Below the pieces are notes generated by a model. The model was not told the DNA's origin, did not search any database, and saw nothing but the letters and a program-made list of their open reading frames with translations. A program made the position numbers and the translations under genes. This document shows positions 16,162 to 25,951 of a stretch of 64,000 nucleotides of DNA, piece by piece. The stretch is from Desulfomicrobium apsheronum (lineage in GTDB: Bacteria > Desulfobacterota > Desulfovibrionia > Desulfovibrionales > Desulfomicrobiaceae): NCBI RefSeq assembly GCF_900114115.1, contig NZ_FORX01000002.1:375004-439003 (forward strand), in the 5' to 3' direction. How positions within the stretch are numbered: the first letter of the stretch is position 1; each line of letters begins with the position of its first letter.

Positions 16162-18041
16162 GCCTGCCGCGCCGTCGGCATTGAGCGCAGGAACCGCTCC
16201 AGATCCTGTTGGGAGATGGGCTTGGCCAGATGTCCGTTCATTCCAGCGGCCATGAAACGCTCGGTGTCGGAAGGGAACGCATGGGCGGTCATGGCCACGA
16301 TGGGTGTCTCACCACCCTCGGACTTTGGCCAGGACCGAATGATGCGGGTCGCTTCCAATCCATCCATTTCAGGCATCTGGATGTCCATGAGCACCAGATC
16401 AAAAAACTCGTTGCGCATGCATTCAAGCACTTCCTGCCCGGTTGTGGCCAGAGTGGGCGTGTGCCGCATGCCTTCGAGGAACTTCATGGCGATGGTGCTG
16501 TTGACGGGATTGTCCTCGGCCACGAGCACCTTGAGCGGAGCCATGGGCTGTTCGTCGTCGAGCTGCGGTGCCGGGGTGTTCTTGAGCTCGCGCGGCGGCG
16601 CGGATTGCAACGGCAGGCAGACGGCAAAGAGCGATCCGCTCGGGCTCGATTCAAAGGCCAGGGAGCCGCCCAGCAGTACAACCAGATGTTGGGTGATGCT
16701 GAGGCCAAGGCCCGATCCCTCGAATTTGCGGGTCTGGGTCGAATCGGCCTGCGCAAAGGGCGCGAACAGGCCGGGCTGGGCCTTGTCGGGGATGCCCACC
16801 CCCGTATCCTCCACCTCGATGAAGACGCGGTGCTCTCCGGGTTTGACGGGAGTCAGGCTTGAGACGCGAATCTCGACCTTGCCGCGCAGGGTGAATTTGA
16901 CCGCGTTGCCGATGAGGTTGGTCAGGATCTGCCGGATGCGCACCGTGTCCCCGAGCAGGGCCGGGGGGACGGTTTCATCGACAGTGCCGCGCAACGCAAG
17001 ACCCCGGTCCAGGACCACGGCCTGAAAGCTGTCCGTCAATTCTTCCATGAGTTCGCGGAGGTCGAAAGGCTCCTGCATGACTGGCATGCGTGAGGCTTCC
17101 AGCCGGGACAGGTCCAGAATGTCGTTCAGAAGCCGGAGCAGGCTGCGGGAGGAGCGCATGGCCGTTTGCAGATACTGCTGGATGACGGCCGGATCGGAGT
17201 TGTCCATGGCCAGCTGGAGCATGCCCATGACACCGTTCATGGGCGTGCGGATCTCGTGACTCATGTTGGCCAGGAATTGGGTCTTGGCCTGGGTCGCGCT
17301 TTCGGCCTGCTCCTTGGCCAGCGAAAGTCTGGATTCGGCGATGCGCCGCTCTTCGACCTCCTCGCTCAGTTTGGTGAAGGCCTCAAGCAGTCCGCGTCGC
17401 ATTTTCTCCAGCGAAGCGGTGACCTGATCAAGTTCGTCGTTTCGAAATTTTTTGCCCAAGGCGATGGGCTGCTCAAGATTGACGGGGGAGATGTCCCGGA
17501 CTTGGGCGGCCAGGGCATGCAGATGCATGCCCACCTGGCGGTGAAAAAGAAATAGCAGGGCCGAGACCAGCAGCAGTGCGACAATGGTTTCGCCCACGAG
17601 GAGGTCCAGGAATTCGCGGCCGACCTGGGCCCTGATCCTGTCTAGAGATGCGACCAGCACCAGTTTGCCAAGCGCATAGGGCTGATCATTGAAGGAAAAC
17701 GTGAGGTCGAATTCACGCCTTATGGATCTCTTGGCATCGACACGGCCGGCCTCGGCGATGGTTTTGCCGGACTGGACAATGGCCGCGTGCACGAAGTTCG
17801 GCCGCGCAACGAGTCCTTGCAGCTGGATGTCCAGCAGCGTGGTGTCGAGCTGCCACAGACTCGCGGAGATGCTGTTGAGATCGCCGGATGCCACCTGATC
17901 CATCGATCCATGCACGGCCGCGATGTTGCTTTTGTATTTGAAATGAAGCTGGGCGGCGGCCAGGATGGTGCTGGCCACCAGGCTCAAAAGCCCCATCGAG
18001 ATGATCAGGCGCAGGCTGAGGCTGTGGCGGGTAGAAAACAT
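16158..18041 (-). CDS. Hybrid sensor histidine kinase with C-terminal receiver
   Basis: This 627-aa membrane kinase has a first TM at about residues 12-32 and a periplasmic sensor of about 115 aa (33-145). The second TM is at about 155-175, then HAMP. HisKA has His262 in MSHEIRTPMNG. HATPase_c shows an N box in NLIGNAVKFT, a G1 box in DTGVGIP and a G2-like GSGLGLSI. A receiver domain carries Asp553 (VLMDIQMPEMDG). AAGGAT precedes ATG 18041. The signal is unknown. No separate output regulator is adjacent; the overlapping downstream gene is a radical SAM enzyme. Confidence 0.93.
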   Translation of the reverse strand: MFSTRHSLSLRLIISMGLLSLVASTILAAAQLHFKYKSNIAAVHGSMDQVASGDLNSISASLWQLDTTLLDIQLQGLVARPNFVHAAIVQSGKTIAEAGRVDAKRSIRREFDLTFSFNDQPYALGKLVLVASLDRIRAQVGREFLDLLVGETIVALLLVSALLFLFHRQVGMHLHALAAQVRDISPVNLEQPIALGKKFRNDELDQVTASLEKMRRGLLEAFTKLSEEVEERRIAESRLSLAKEQAESATQAKTQFLANMSHEIRTPMNGVMGMLQLAMDNSDPAVIQQYLQTAMRSSRSLLRLLNDILDLSRLEASRMPVMQEPFDLRELMEELTDSFQAVVLDRGLALRGTVDETVPPALLGDTVRIRQILTNLIGNAVKFTLRGKVEIRVSSLTPVKPGEHRVFIEVEDTGVGIPDKAQPGLFAPFAQADSTQTRKFEGSGLGLSITQHLVVLLGGSLAFESSPSGSLFAVCLPLQSAPPRELKNTPAPQLDDEQPMAPLKVLVAEDNPVNSTIAMKFLEGMRHTPTLATTGQEVLECMRNEFFDLVLMDIQMPEMDGLEATRIIRSWPKSEGGETPIVAMTAHAFPSDTERFMAAGMNGHLAKPISQQDLERFLRSMPTARQA

Positions 18042-18219
18042 GCAGATCCTTGGAGTGGTGCTCCAGCGGGGGGTAACGGCGATAACGAAGTCCATGCCAG
18101 CGTGTGCCGTCTTAAAGGAGGGTGAACGCTAGCGTTTCATGTTTTTTTTGACAAGAGCGCAATTTTTGCCCGGGTCTCTCTTTTGCCAACAGGCCTGCGT
18201 GCTGGTAAGGCTGCTGGTC

Positions 18220-19713
18220 ATGAAACATGGCATGCACTTTGGCGACTATCTCGACCTGGAATGGTTCCTGGAAAAGGACAGGATTCTTGATCCCGGAGAA
18301 ATCCTGGACCGGGATCGTAAAATCGGGCTGGCGGCCCAGGCGGACTCAGTGCCTCAGACGCTGCAAGGCGCATACTGGCTGGAGCGTCGCCGGGACACAG
18401 GCACCGGGGGGCTGCCTTCGCACTCGCTGAACTCGGTCCTGATCGCACTGCGTCTGCTGTTTGGCTTCGGCGGCCTGCTGGCGGGCATATCCCTGGTGCG
18501 GGCGCTGCTCATGTATTCGGGAGTCGAGCCGGTCAATGTCTCGGTTTTTTTGCTGCTGGCCGTCCTGCCCCAGGCTGGTCTCAGCCTGCTGGCCGCCGGA
18601 CTGCTGCTGTTCAGAGGGCTGCGCCGGACCGAATTTCGCATTCCGCTGCGCCCCCTGTTCGATCTTGTCTGGCGCAGGCCAGGCAGCCTTTCGCCCCAGG
18701 CCGGATTTGTCCGTGCACTTATTCTGCGTCGAGGCTGGCCCGCGCGGATGCTGGGCTGGGAAAGCTTGCGGCTCATGCATCTTGGTGGTTCCTGTCTGGC
18801 TTTCGGCTCTTTGGCGGGATTGACCGTCAGCGTCGCGGTCACGGATCTGGCGTTTGGCTGGCAATCGACCCTGCGGGTCGGGGCGCAGGGCATGCACACC
18901 CTGGTCATGGCCCTGTCCACGCCGTGGTCCTGGCTGCCTGCCCAGTGGGGCCTGACACCGACCCTGCTCCAGATCGAGGGCAGCCGCATCATCCTGAAGG
19001 ACGGCATTCAGGCCCTGGCCAGCGCGGATCTCGTCGCCTGGTGGCCGTTTCTGTGCATGTGCCTGCTGGTCTATGCCTTGCTGCCCAGACTCATTCTGCT
19101 GGCGTCGGCCCACTGGATGCTGCGCCGCGCGGAACGGCGTTTTGTCCATCCCGACCTCGGGCGCATCGTCGATCGCATGCAGGCGCCGTTGCTTGGCTCT
19201 GCCAGGGTCGGGGAGATCCCGGCCGCGCCTTTGCATCTTGGCGTCAACGCGACTGCGGGTACGGAGCAATCCAGAGGGCAGGACCAGACCGGAATCGGCT
19301 GCGTGCTGCTTCTGCCGCCGGAGCTTCTGGGGCGAATCAGGGATGATCTCCTTTCCGATTTGACACGGCGGGTCTGTGGCTATCCTCCCGGGCGGGTGAT
19401 TCCCGTCAGTCTGGAAGTGGACGGAATCCGGCAGATGCTGGACGATTGCGCCGGACTCGACTGGGCCGGAGGCTTCGAGCGTTATGTGGTGCTTATCGAG
19501 GCTTGGCAGCCGCCCATCCGTGAAAACCTGCTGGCCCTGACGCTGCTTGGTCAGGAAAACGACCGCGGCCGGAATCTGATCCTTGTTTTTTGCGGCCGTC
19601 CCTCCGGTGGTGACTGGCTGACCGCCCCCGATGAAGCCGCGCGGGAGGTCTGGACCGATGCCGTGGCGCGTCTGGCCCCGCTGCGTGTTGACATTTTTGG
19701 AGCAAGCACATGA
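18220..19713 (+). CDS. DUF2868-type membrane protein
   Basis: This 497-aa integral membrane protein has about four to five hydrophobic segments in its first two-thirds, including VLIALRLLFGFGGLLAGISL, SVFLLLAVLPQAGLSLLAAG and LCMCLLVYALLPRLILLA. A soluble C-terminal domain of about 170 aa follows. It matches the recurring DUF2868 partner of a DUF3482 GTPase, and the GTPase gene indeed overlaps its end by 4 nt. Biochemical function is unknown. ATG 18220 has an upstream AAGG. A longer frame starting at 18139 lacks such a site. Confidence 0.75.
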   Translation: MKHGMHFGDYLDLEWFLEKDRILDPGEILDRDRKIGLAAQADSVPQTLQGAYWLERRRDTGTGGLPSHSLNSVLIALRLLFGFGGLLAGISLVRALLMYSGVEPVNVSVFLLLAVLPQAGLSLLAAGLLLFRGLRRTEFRIPLRPLFDLVWRRPGSLSPQAGFVRALILRRGWPARMLGWESLRLMHLGGSCLAFGSLAGLTVSVAVTDLAFGWQSTLRVGAQGMHTLVMALSTPWSWLPAQWGLTPTLLQIEGSRIILKDGIQALASADLVAWWPFLCMCLLVYALLPRLILLASAHWMLRRAERRFVHPDLGRIVDRMQAPLLGSARVGEIPAAPLHLGVNATAGTEQSRGQDQTGIGCVLLLPPELLGRIRDDLLSDLTRRVCGYPPGRVIPVSLEVDGIRQMLDDCAGLDWAGGFERYVVLIEAWQPPIRENLLALTLLGQENDRGRNLILVFCGRPSGGDWLTAPDEAAREVWTDAVARLAPLRVDIFGAST

Positions 19714-21116
19714 AATCCATGCCCATTTTTGCCGTCATAGGTCACCCCAACGAAGGAAAATCCTCGGTGGTGGCCACCCTGGTCGAGAACGACCGGATCC
19801 GCATCAGTCCCCGTCCGGGCGAGACCATGGAGTCCATGACCTATCCGGTCAGCATCGACGGAGAAGACGTCATCGCTTTCGTGGACACCCCTGGTTTTCA
19901 GAACCCGGTGCAGACCCTGGGCTGGATGCGAAAATTCCGGGGACCGGAAAGCGAGGTTTTCGCGGCGTTTCTGGCCGAGTTCAGGGACGATCCGGGCATG
20001 GCTCACGAGTGCGAATTGCTGACCCCGGTGCGCGACGGGGCCGGGATCATCTATGTGCTCGACGCCTCCCGGCCCCTGCGGCAGGTCGACAAGGCCGAGA
20101 TGGAGATTCTGCGCCTGACCGGCAGGCCACGCATGGCCATCCTCAACTGCAAGACCGGGGAGGAGCAGTTTCTGGAGGAATGGAAGACCGAGCTACGCAG
20201 GCATTTCAACATGGTGCGGACCTTCAACGCCCTGCGCGCGACCTTTGCCGAGCGCATGCGCCTGCTTGAAAGCCTGCGCGCGCTCGAACAGGACTGGGAG
20301 GATGCGCTGGGTCTGGTGGTGGATGTTTTCGCGCGTGACTGGCAGCGCAGGAATGCGGAGTGCGCGGCCCTGGTCTGCGATTTTCTGCGGCGGGTGCTTG
20401 GCATGGCCGAGACGGCGAGTCTTGCCGACCCAGACCGCAGGGCCGAAGTGGAGGCCCGCCTGGTCACGCGACTGGAAGAGCGAATCCGGCAGGAGGAGGA
20501 AACCTTGCACGAACAGGTCTGTCTGCAATTCCGCCATGACCGGCGTTCCTTTGTGCTGCCGGAACAATCGGTGCTGCGCCAGGATCTGTTTTCCCGCACC
20601 ACCTGGACCGTCCTGGGCCTCAGCAAGGGCAAGCTCGTGGCTGCGGCCGTGGCCGCCGGTGGAGCGGCGGGGGTCGCGCTTGATCTGGCCACGCTTGGCA
20701 GCAGCCTGGGGCTTTTCGCCGCCGTGGGCGGAGCCACCGCCGGACTCGCGGCCCTGTTTCAGGGCGAGCGGCTGGTGCGGGGCAAGGTTCTGGGGCTGGG
20801 CATCGGACAGCGCAGCGTGCAGGTCGGTCCCCTGGACACGGTGCAGTGGGTGTTCGTTTTGCTGGATCGTTTCCTGCTGCATTACTGGTACGTGATTCAC
20901 TGGTCCCATGCCTTGCGGGACGAAGACTTTCTGCCGGCCCTCGCCGACGAGGGCGGCAAGCAGGGATTCACCAGCACCTGGAACAGGGAGTCGCGCGGTC
21001 TTTGCGCGGAGTTCTTCAAGGTCGCCACTGCGGGAGATGACTCCCGGGCCATGGAACTTGAAGCGGAACTGCGTCGTTTTCTGGAGGAGGAACTGGAGCG
21101 AATGTCCAGGCTTTAA
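19710..21116 (+). CDS. DUF3482-type TRAFAC GTPase
   Basis: This 468-aa protein has an N-terminal Era/EngA-like G domain. G1 is GHPNEGKSSV, switch Thr lies in RPGETME, and G3 is VDTPGFQ; a weak G4 may lie in AILNCKTGE. The C-terminal half contains charged helices and a Gly/Ala-rich hydrophobic stretch (AAVAAGGAAGVALDLATLGS) that may insert in or contact membrane. It is coupled through ATGA overlap to the DUF2868 membrane protein, implying a two-protein membrane GTPase system of unknown role. Confidence 0.8.
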   Translation: MKSMPIFAVIGHPNEGKSSVVATLVENDRIRISPRPGETMESMTYPVSIDGEDVIAFVDTPGFQNPVQTLGWMRKFRGPESEVFAAFLAEFRDDPGMAHECELLTPVRDGAGIIYVLDASRPLRQVDKAEMEILRLTGRPRMAILNCKTGEEQFLEEWKTELRRHFNMVRTFNALRATFAERMRLLESLRALEQDWEDALGLVVDVFARDWQRRNAECAALVCDFLRRVLGMAETASLADPDRRAEVEARLVTRLEERIRQEEETLHEQVCLQFRHDRRSFVLPEQSVLRQDLFSRTTWTVLGLSKGKLVAAAVAAGGAAGVALDLATLGSSLGLFAAVGGATAGLAALFQGERLVRGKVLGLGIGQRSVQVGPLDTVQWVFVLLDRFLLHYWYVIHWSHALRDEDFLPALADEGGKQGFTSTWNRESRGLCAEFFKVATAGDDSRAMELEAELRRFLEEELERMSRL

Positions 21117-21156
21117 GGCGATGCGATCCGTTCGGCGGGTCGGCGCATGAAGCGTG

Positions 21157-21879
21157 TCATTTCCTGCTCGCCGCCCACAGGTGCAGCGACAGGACGAAGG
21201 TGGCGGCGGTCTCGAAGCGCAGGATGCTCGGACCCAGACTGACCGGGGTGAAACCGTGATCCAGGAAGAGGCGCGCCTCCTTGTCGTCAAGTCCGCCCTC
21301 GGGGCCCAGAACCGCCACGCTGCCCCGCGAATCCATCAGCGCCTCCGGGTCCATGAGGCGTGCGTCCTCCTTTTCCCAGCACAGCACCCTCGATCCCATG
21401 TCCCCGGCGGCCCGGGCCACTTCGAGAGGTCCCCTGAAGGTCCGGATGCCCGGCAGCCAGACGGCTCCGCATTGCTTGGCCGCCGCCGCGAGCTGCCGGT
21501 CCCATCCCTGTTTTCCTTCCTCCGGGATGTCCCCCTGCGATCTGGCGGCCTGCCAAAACCAGATGGCCGAAGCGCCGAGCTCAACGGCCTTTTCCAGCAG
21601 AAATCCGCGCCGCAGCCCTTTGGACCAGCCCACGGCCAGGGTCAGGGGCGAGGCTGGCGCAGGAACAGCGTATTCCTCGATGAGGTTCAGGCCTGCGTCC
21701 CGTTTGTCTATCCGATCGATGCGAAAAAGCCCCCAGCGCCCCTGGCCGTCGAAGAGGCGAACCGTTTCCCCGGCCTTGGCGCGCAGCACGCGGGTCAGGT
21801 GGTGAAACTCCTCCCCTTCGAGCAGAAAAGGCTCCCGCCACAGGACGGGAGCCAGATAAAAGGAGTTGAGGCGTGACAT
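21157..21879 (-). CDS. rsmE: 16S rRNA m3U1498 methyltransferase
   Basis: RsmE is a SPOUT-fold enzyme that methylates N3 of U1498 in 16S rRNA. The family signatures HHLTRVLRAKAGE, KGLRRGFLLEKAVELG and GPEGGLDDKE are clear, along with the knot-forming VSLGPSILRFETA. At 240 aa it is complete. Its ATG directly abuts the gcvT stop with no gap, so it is co-transcribed downstream of gcvT. Confidence 0.95.
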   Translation of the reverse strand: MSRLNSFYLAPVLWREPFLLEGEEFHHLTRVLRAKAGETVRLFDGQGRWGLFRIDRIDKRDAGLNLIEEYAVPAPASPLTLAVGWSKGLRRGFLLEKAVELGASAIWFWQAARSQGDIPEEGKQGWDRQLAAAAKQCGAVWLPGIRTFRGPLEVARAAGDMGSRVLCWEKEDARLMDPEALMDSRGSVAVLGPEGGLDDKEARLFLDHGFTPVSLGPSILRFETAATFVLSLHLWAASRK

Positions 21880-22962
21880 CTAGGAGAGTTTCCTGCGGGC
21901 CGTGCCGGCGGTGTAGAAGGGCATGTCCGCGCGTGTGGCTTCAAGGGTGGTGCGCGGTCCCTTGACCGTGAAGTTTTCGGCGTCGGCCATGTCCTCGCGG
22001 ACAAAGGCCATGGCCACGCAGTAGCCAAGGCTTGGGGCGATGGAGCCGCTGGTGACCGTGCCGACCTTGGTCTCGCCCACAAAGACCTCGTCGTGATGGC
22101 GGGCGCTGCGGCGGCCGTCGATGCGCAGGCCGATCAGCTTCTCGCGCATATTGCCGAGCCCGGATTTGCCGATGTACTCCGCTTCGCTCTTGAGCATGCC
22201 GCCATAGCCTGCCTCCACCGGGGTGTGCTGCGTGTCCAGGTCCTGGCCGTAGAGGGGTAGCCCGACCTCAAGGCGCAGGGTGTCGCGTGCGCCAAGGCCC
22301 GCCGGGCGGACGGTTTCGTCGGCCATGAGCTTCTCCCACAGCACTTCGGCCTTGTCCCAGGGCAGGTAGAACTCGCAGCCAAGCTCGCCCGTATAGCCTG
22401 TGCGGCTGACAATGAGCCTGAATCCTTCAAACTCCACTTCGCGGAAGGCGAAGTAGCCAAGGCCGGTCCAGTCTCCGGGCATGACGCGGGCCAGCACGTT
22501 AAATGATTCCGGGCCCTGCAGGTCGATCTTGGCGATGTCGAAGCTCTGGTCGATCAGGGTCAGGCTTGCCGGGAGGTGGCTTTTTATCCAGGCGAAATCG
22601 GATTCGATGCATGCTCCGTTGACCACGAGCATGTATTTTTCCGTATCCAGCCGGTAGACGATGAGGTCGTCGAGCACGCCGCCTTTTTCATTGAGGAGGA
22701 ATCCGTAGCGGCACTTGCCCGGGGCCAGGGTGGCCAGGTTGTGGGTCACCACGGTGGCCAGCGCTTCGGTCGCGCCGTCGCCTTCAAGCAGGAATTCTCC
22801 CATGTGGGAGATGTCGAAGATGGACGCGTGGGTTCTGGTGTGCTTGTGCTCCTCAAGGATACCGACATATTGGACAGGCATGTCCCAGCCCGCGAAAGGG
22901 ACCATTCTGGCCCCGTTGTTCTTGTGCCAGGCATGAAGGGGGGTGGTCAGCAATTCGGACAT
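21880..22962 (-). CDS. gcvT: Aminomethyltransferase (glycine cleavage T protein)
   Basis: GcvT transfers the aminomethyl carbon from lipoyl-H protein to tetrahydrofolate. The catalytic Asp lies in FDISHMGEF. Folate-site segments include SRTGYTGELGCEFYLP and ARDTLRLEVGLPLYG. Length (360 aa) is normal. No gcvH or gcvP gene is adjacent, so the rest of the system must lie elsewhere. I see no glycine-riboswitch-like structure in the 31 nt before the start. Confidence 0.96.
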   Translation of the reverse strand: MSELLTTPLHAWHKNNGARMVPFAGWDMPVQYVGILEEHKHTRTHASIFDISHMGEFLLEGDGATEALATVVTHNLATLAPGKCRYGFLLNEKGGVLDDLIVYRLDTEKYMLVVNGACIESDFAWIKSHLPASLTLIDQSFDIAKIDLQGPESFNVLARVMPGDWTGLGYFAFREVEFEGFRLIVSRTGYTGELGCEFYLPWDKAEVLWEKLMADETVRPAGLGARDTLRLEVGLPLYGQDLDTQHTPVEAGYGGMLKSEAEYIGKSGLGNMREKLIGLRIDGRRSARHHDEVFVGETKVGTVTSGSIAPSLGYCVAMAFVREDMADAENFTVKGPRTTLEATRADMPFYTAGTARRKLS

Positions 22963-22993
22963 AGGTGTTTCCCGCTGTTATAGGGTGATGGGG

Positions 22994-24706
22994 TTACGCT
23001 TCGGTCTTTGTCTTGCGTATGGCTTTGAGTTCGTCAACCAGGGAGACCAGTCTTCGGTACAGCTTTCTGATCGTGACGCCGTTTTCGGTCAGTTGGTCCT
23101 CTTTTGGCGTCATGTAGGTCTTGATCAGGTAGCGGTCGTTGAGCATGGCTTCGGAATAAAAGATGGCCTTGGAGACCAGTGGTGCGAAATAATTGGCGAA
23201 TTCAAATTTCAGGTCGGCCAGGATGCCGGTGCTCAGGCGCAGCATCTCAAGATAGGAGATCTTTTTCCCCTTATGGGTACGGTTTTTCAGGTCCTCAAGT
23301 TCTTTGATCTCCCTGGCCTGCTTGATATAGCTGTACGTGGTCCAGACTTCCTGATGGAGTTCGTGGTGCTCGCTGAACTCCTCGGCCAGCGCGGGGTTGT
23401 TCAGGTATCCGTCCAGCACGCGAACGATCTCGCCATAGAATTCATCCGAATATCCGATCATGCGCCGTTGGTGCTTGCTCAGCCATGAATGCAGGAATTT
23501 GAGGCGCTTCTCGTGGGTCTCGGTGTTTTCGACGATGTCGTTCTTCTTGTAGACCACACGGCCCAGAAACTCTCCGCGCACGATGTCGTTGAGTTTGAGG
23601 CTCATGGTATACGTGTCTTTCAGCAGGTTGACAGAGGTGCAGACCTGTCCCGTGAGGGGATGGATGATCTCCTGCCGCCAGACGGACAGGGCGCGGTCCT
23701 GGCGGACGTTGTTGATGTCGAACTTGTGCTGCCGGTACACCACCCGTAGGATGACCGTGCGTCGCTTGCGGTCGAAGAAGTAGCCTTCCTTGTCCAGGTA
23801 ACCCAGCACATCCATGCCGCGAATTTCCACGGGGACCAGGGCTATCTTTTCCACGCGCGGATAGGGGTGTCCGGACTGCGTGCTGAAAATGGAGGTCAGG
23901 GTCCGGTCCGACTGACCCAGGGCCTTGATCAGGAAGTTCTCTCCCATCTTGTGCAAACGCCTGGCGAAAATGGCGGCCGAGGTCTTGCGTTCCGAAGAGA
24001 TGGGGTAGCCGTAGAGTTCCATGAGAAACTGGTACACGAATTCGCGGTTGTTTTCGTAAAGCAGGTTGTCGTTGGACTTGAATTTGCGGCTCCTGAGCCC
24101 GAAACGCTTGAGCTCCGTGTCCAGATCCGAGGGCAGGGACGCGTAAATTCCGGACAGGTAGAATTGCCCGTCGCGATCCAGCGAGAGGACGTGGGCGCGG
24201 TCCATGCGGCTCAAAAATCCGACAAGCAGGGAATAGGAGGCGATGTCCGAGATCTGGTGGTTTTTTGTAGCTTCCTTGAATTCCTCGCGCATCTCTTTTG
24301 ACATGTGAGCCAGGAAGCAGGCCAGGTTCTTGCAGTGCAGCGAGGACTCCAGCACGCAGCTTTCTCCGAGTATCCGGCTGCCAGGGTCGCGGCAGGTGTG
24401 CAACAGGTCGAACTGGAAAATTTCGTTGAAGTAGTCCAGGGAACGCCCGAAGGCGACCATGGAGAAGCCCGGAAGCTCCGGAAATTCGGTCAGGGATGGC
24501 TCGAATGAAGGCAGGAGGTCTCGCGCGTCGACCATGGGATAGCCCTTGATTTCGGCGTATGGTTTGAGCAGGCAGAATTTGATGTGGATGAAATCCAGGA
24601 AGCGCCGCAGTTCATCCAGGTCGCGCAATGGAGATTTTGGCAGCAGGTGCCCGTTTTTCAGGGCTTTGAAGGTCGGGATCTTGGAAAACGCGTTTTGCCA
24701 TTTCAT
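22994..24706 (-). CDS. Conserved-looking large protein of unknown function
   Basis: This 570-aa basic and charged protein has no signal peptide, membrane span or nucleotide-binding motif that I recognise. It looks helical throughout, with clusters of aromatic and charged residues (VYRQHKFDINNVRQDRALS, WLSKHQRRMIGYSDEFYGE). Codon use and GC match the neighbours, so it is likely a stable resident gene of this lineage. It is 31 nt upstream of gcvT on the same strand and divergent from the double-GAF gene. I cannot assign a function. Confidence 0.65.
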   Translation of the reverse strand: MKWQNAFSKIPTFKALKNGHLLPKSPLRDLDELRRFLDFIHIKFCLLKPYAEIKGYPMVDARDLLPSFEPSLTEFPELPGFSMVAFGRSLDYFNEIFQFDLLHTCRDPGSRILGESCVLESSLHCKNLACFLAHMSKEMREEFKEATKNHQISDIASYSLLVGFLSRMDRAHVLSLDRDGQFYLSGIYASLPSDLDTELKRFGLRSRKFKSNDNLLYENNREFVYQFLMELYGYPISSERKTSAAIFARRLHKMGENFLIKALGQSDRTLTSIFSTQSGHPYPRVEKIALVPVEIRGMDVLGYLDKEGYFFDRKRRTVILRVVYRQHKFDINNVRQDRALSVWRQEIIHPLTGQVCTSVNLLKDTYTMSLKLNDIVRGEFLGRVVYKKNDIVENTETHEKRLKFLHSWLSKHQRRMIGYSDEFYGEIVRVLDGYLNNPALAEEFSEHHELHQEVWTTYSYIKQAREIKELEDLKNRTHKGKKISYLEMLRLSTGILADLKFEFANYFAPLVSKAIFYSEAMLNDRYLIKTYMTPKEDQLTENGVTIRKLYRRLVSLVDELKAIRKTKTEA

Positions 24707-24906
24707 GCTGGTGCCAACTATCTCATTGTGTTTGTTACGGTAGTGTGTAGACTATTTTTCATGTTTTGCGTTGCCAGTAAACAGGATTTTCAGCTCGTGC
24801 CACCGGCCGCTCCGGTGGTTGAAGAGCGTTCTCATTCCCTGTATGTTCGAATTTTTGCCTTGATGCGTGTTTCGAACCTTAGGCACGCCGTGAGAGTGTT
24901 CATCCC

Positions 24907-25935
24907 ATGACCATGAAATACCCTTCCCTGGACAGATTGCTGGAGAGCATCGGCAGCGTTTTTGACGCTTATTCGGTGGTTCTCTTTTGCCGCAATTCCG
25001 TCGGGACTTTCGATTTGACCACCGCCTTCAGCCTTGGAGACTCCATCCGCAAGGGCGCGAAGATCGAGCCGGGACAGGGCCTGGTGGGCTGGATTCTCAA
25101 GAACGACTCGCCGCTTGTCGTCGAGAAGTTCGACGAGAAGAATACCTTTCTCGGCTATTACGGCATGGAGCAGGACGAGCAGATCAAGGTTTTCGTTGGC
25201 TGCCCCCTGCCCGGCGGGCTAGGGGCCCTGTGCATGGACAGCAAGAAGACCTACGCCTTCACTTCCAAGGACCAGCGTCTGCTGTCCCTCTTTGCCCTGG
25301 TCGTGGCCGCCATCATTGACGATGTCGGAGAGGGGGGGGTCTCCTGCCAAGAACAGGCCCTGTATCGCGTGCTGCAACAGGTCTATGCCCTGCGCGAGGA
25401 GCATCCCAAATGGACGGATTTCCTGAACCGCTATCTGGCTCTTCTGGCCGGGGCCAGCGGTTACGAATACGCCTTCCTCGTGGTCAGCGACGAGTGGGGG
25501 AACAACTACCTCCTTGAAGGCAGCAATAAACCCTTCATGCCCGAGAATTTCACTGCCAGGCAGTCGTTCAGCACGGGCAGCGGACTTTTGGGCTGGGTCT
25601 TCAAGAAGAATCAGCCTGTCTTTTTCGGCGACGGCAAGAGCGAGCTTGGCCGCACGCCTCTTTTTGGCCGCGACATCCCGGGCCCGGTGTTGAACACACT
25701 TATGGCTTTCCCTCTCAAGGTGCATACCCGTTGTCGGGGCGTACTGGTCTTCGGGGATCGCGAAAGCCGGGTCATCAGTAATGAAATCCGGGCCTTTGCC
25801 AACATGGCCGCGGATTATCTGGCTCTTTTTCTGGAGAATCTGTATCTGAGGAACAAGGTCAGGCGTTTTGCCCCGCCCAGCGTAAACGATACGGGCGACG
25901 CCCTCGATTTCGACAATTCCGATTATCACCCTTAA
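24907..25935 (+). CDS. Tandem GAF-domain protein
   Basis: This 342-aa cytosolic protein contains two GAF-like sensory domains. The first spans about residues 10-145, with GQGLVGWILKNDSPLVVEKF. The second spans about 165-315, with SGLLGWVFKKNQPVFFGD. The repeated GLxGWxxKxxxP phrase shows they are related. No catalytic or DNA-binding output domain is present. It ends 16 nt before mreB, so the pair is probably one operon and the protein may sense a ligand relevant to cell shape. The 200 nt upstream should hold divergent promoters. Confidence 0.8.
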   Translation: MTMKYPSLDRLLESIGSVFDAYSVVLFCRNSVGTFDLTTAFSLGDSIRKGAKIEPGQGLVGWILKNDSPLVVEKFDEKNTFLGYYGMEQDEQIKVFVGCPLPGGLGALCMDSKKTYAFTSKDQRLLSLFALVVAAIIDDVGEGGVSCQEQALYRVLQQVYALREEHPKWTDFLNRYLALLAGASGYEYAFLVVSDEWGNNYLLEGSNKPFMPENFTARQSFSTGSGLLGWVFKKNQPVFFGDGKSELGRTPLFGRDIPGPVLNTLMAFPLKVHTRCRGVLVFGDRESRVISNEIRAFANMAADYLALFLENLYLRNKVRRFAPPSVNDTGDALDFDNSDYHP

Positions 25936-25951
25936 GTCAGGCAGTGCGAAT

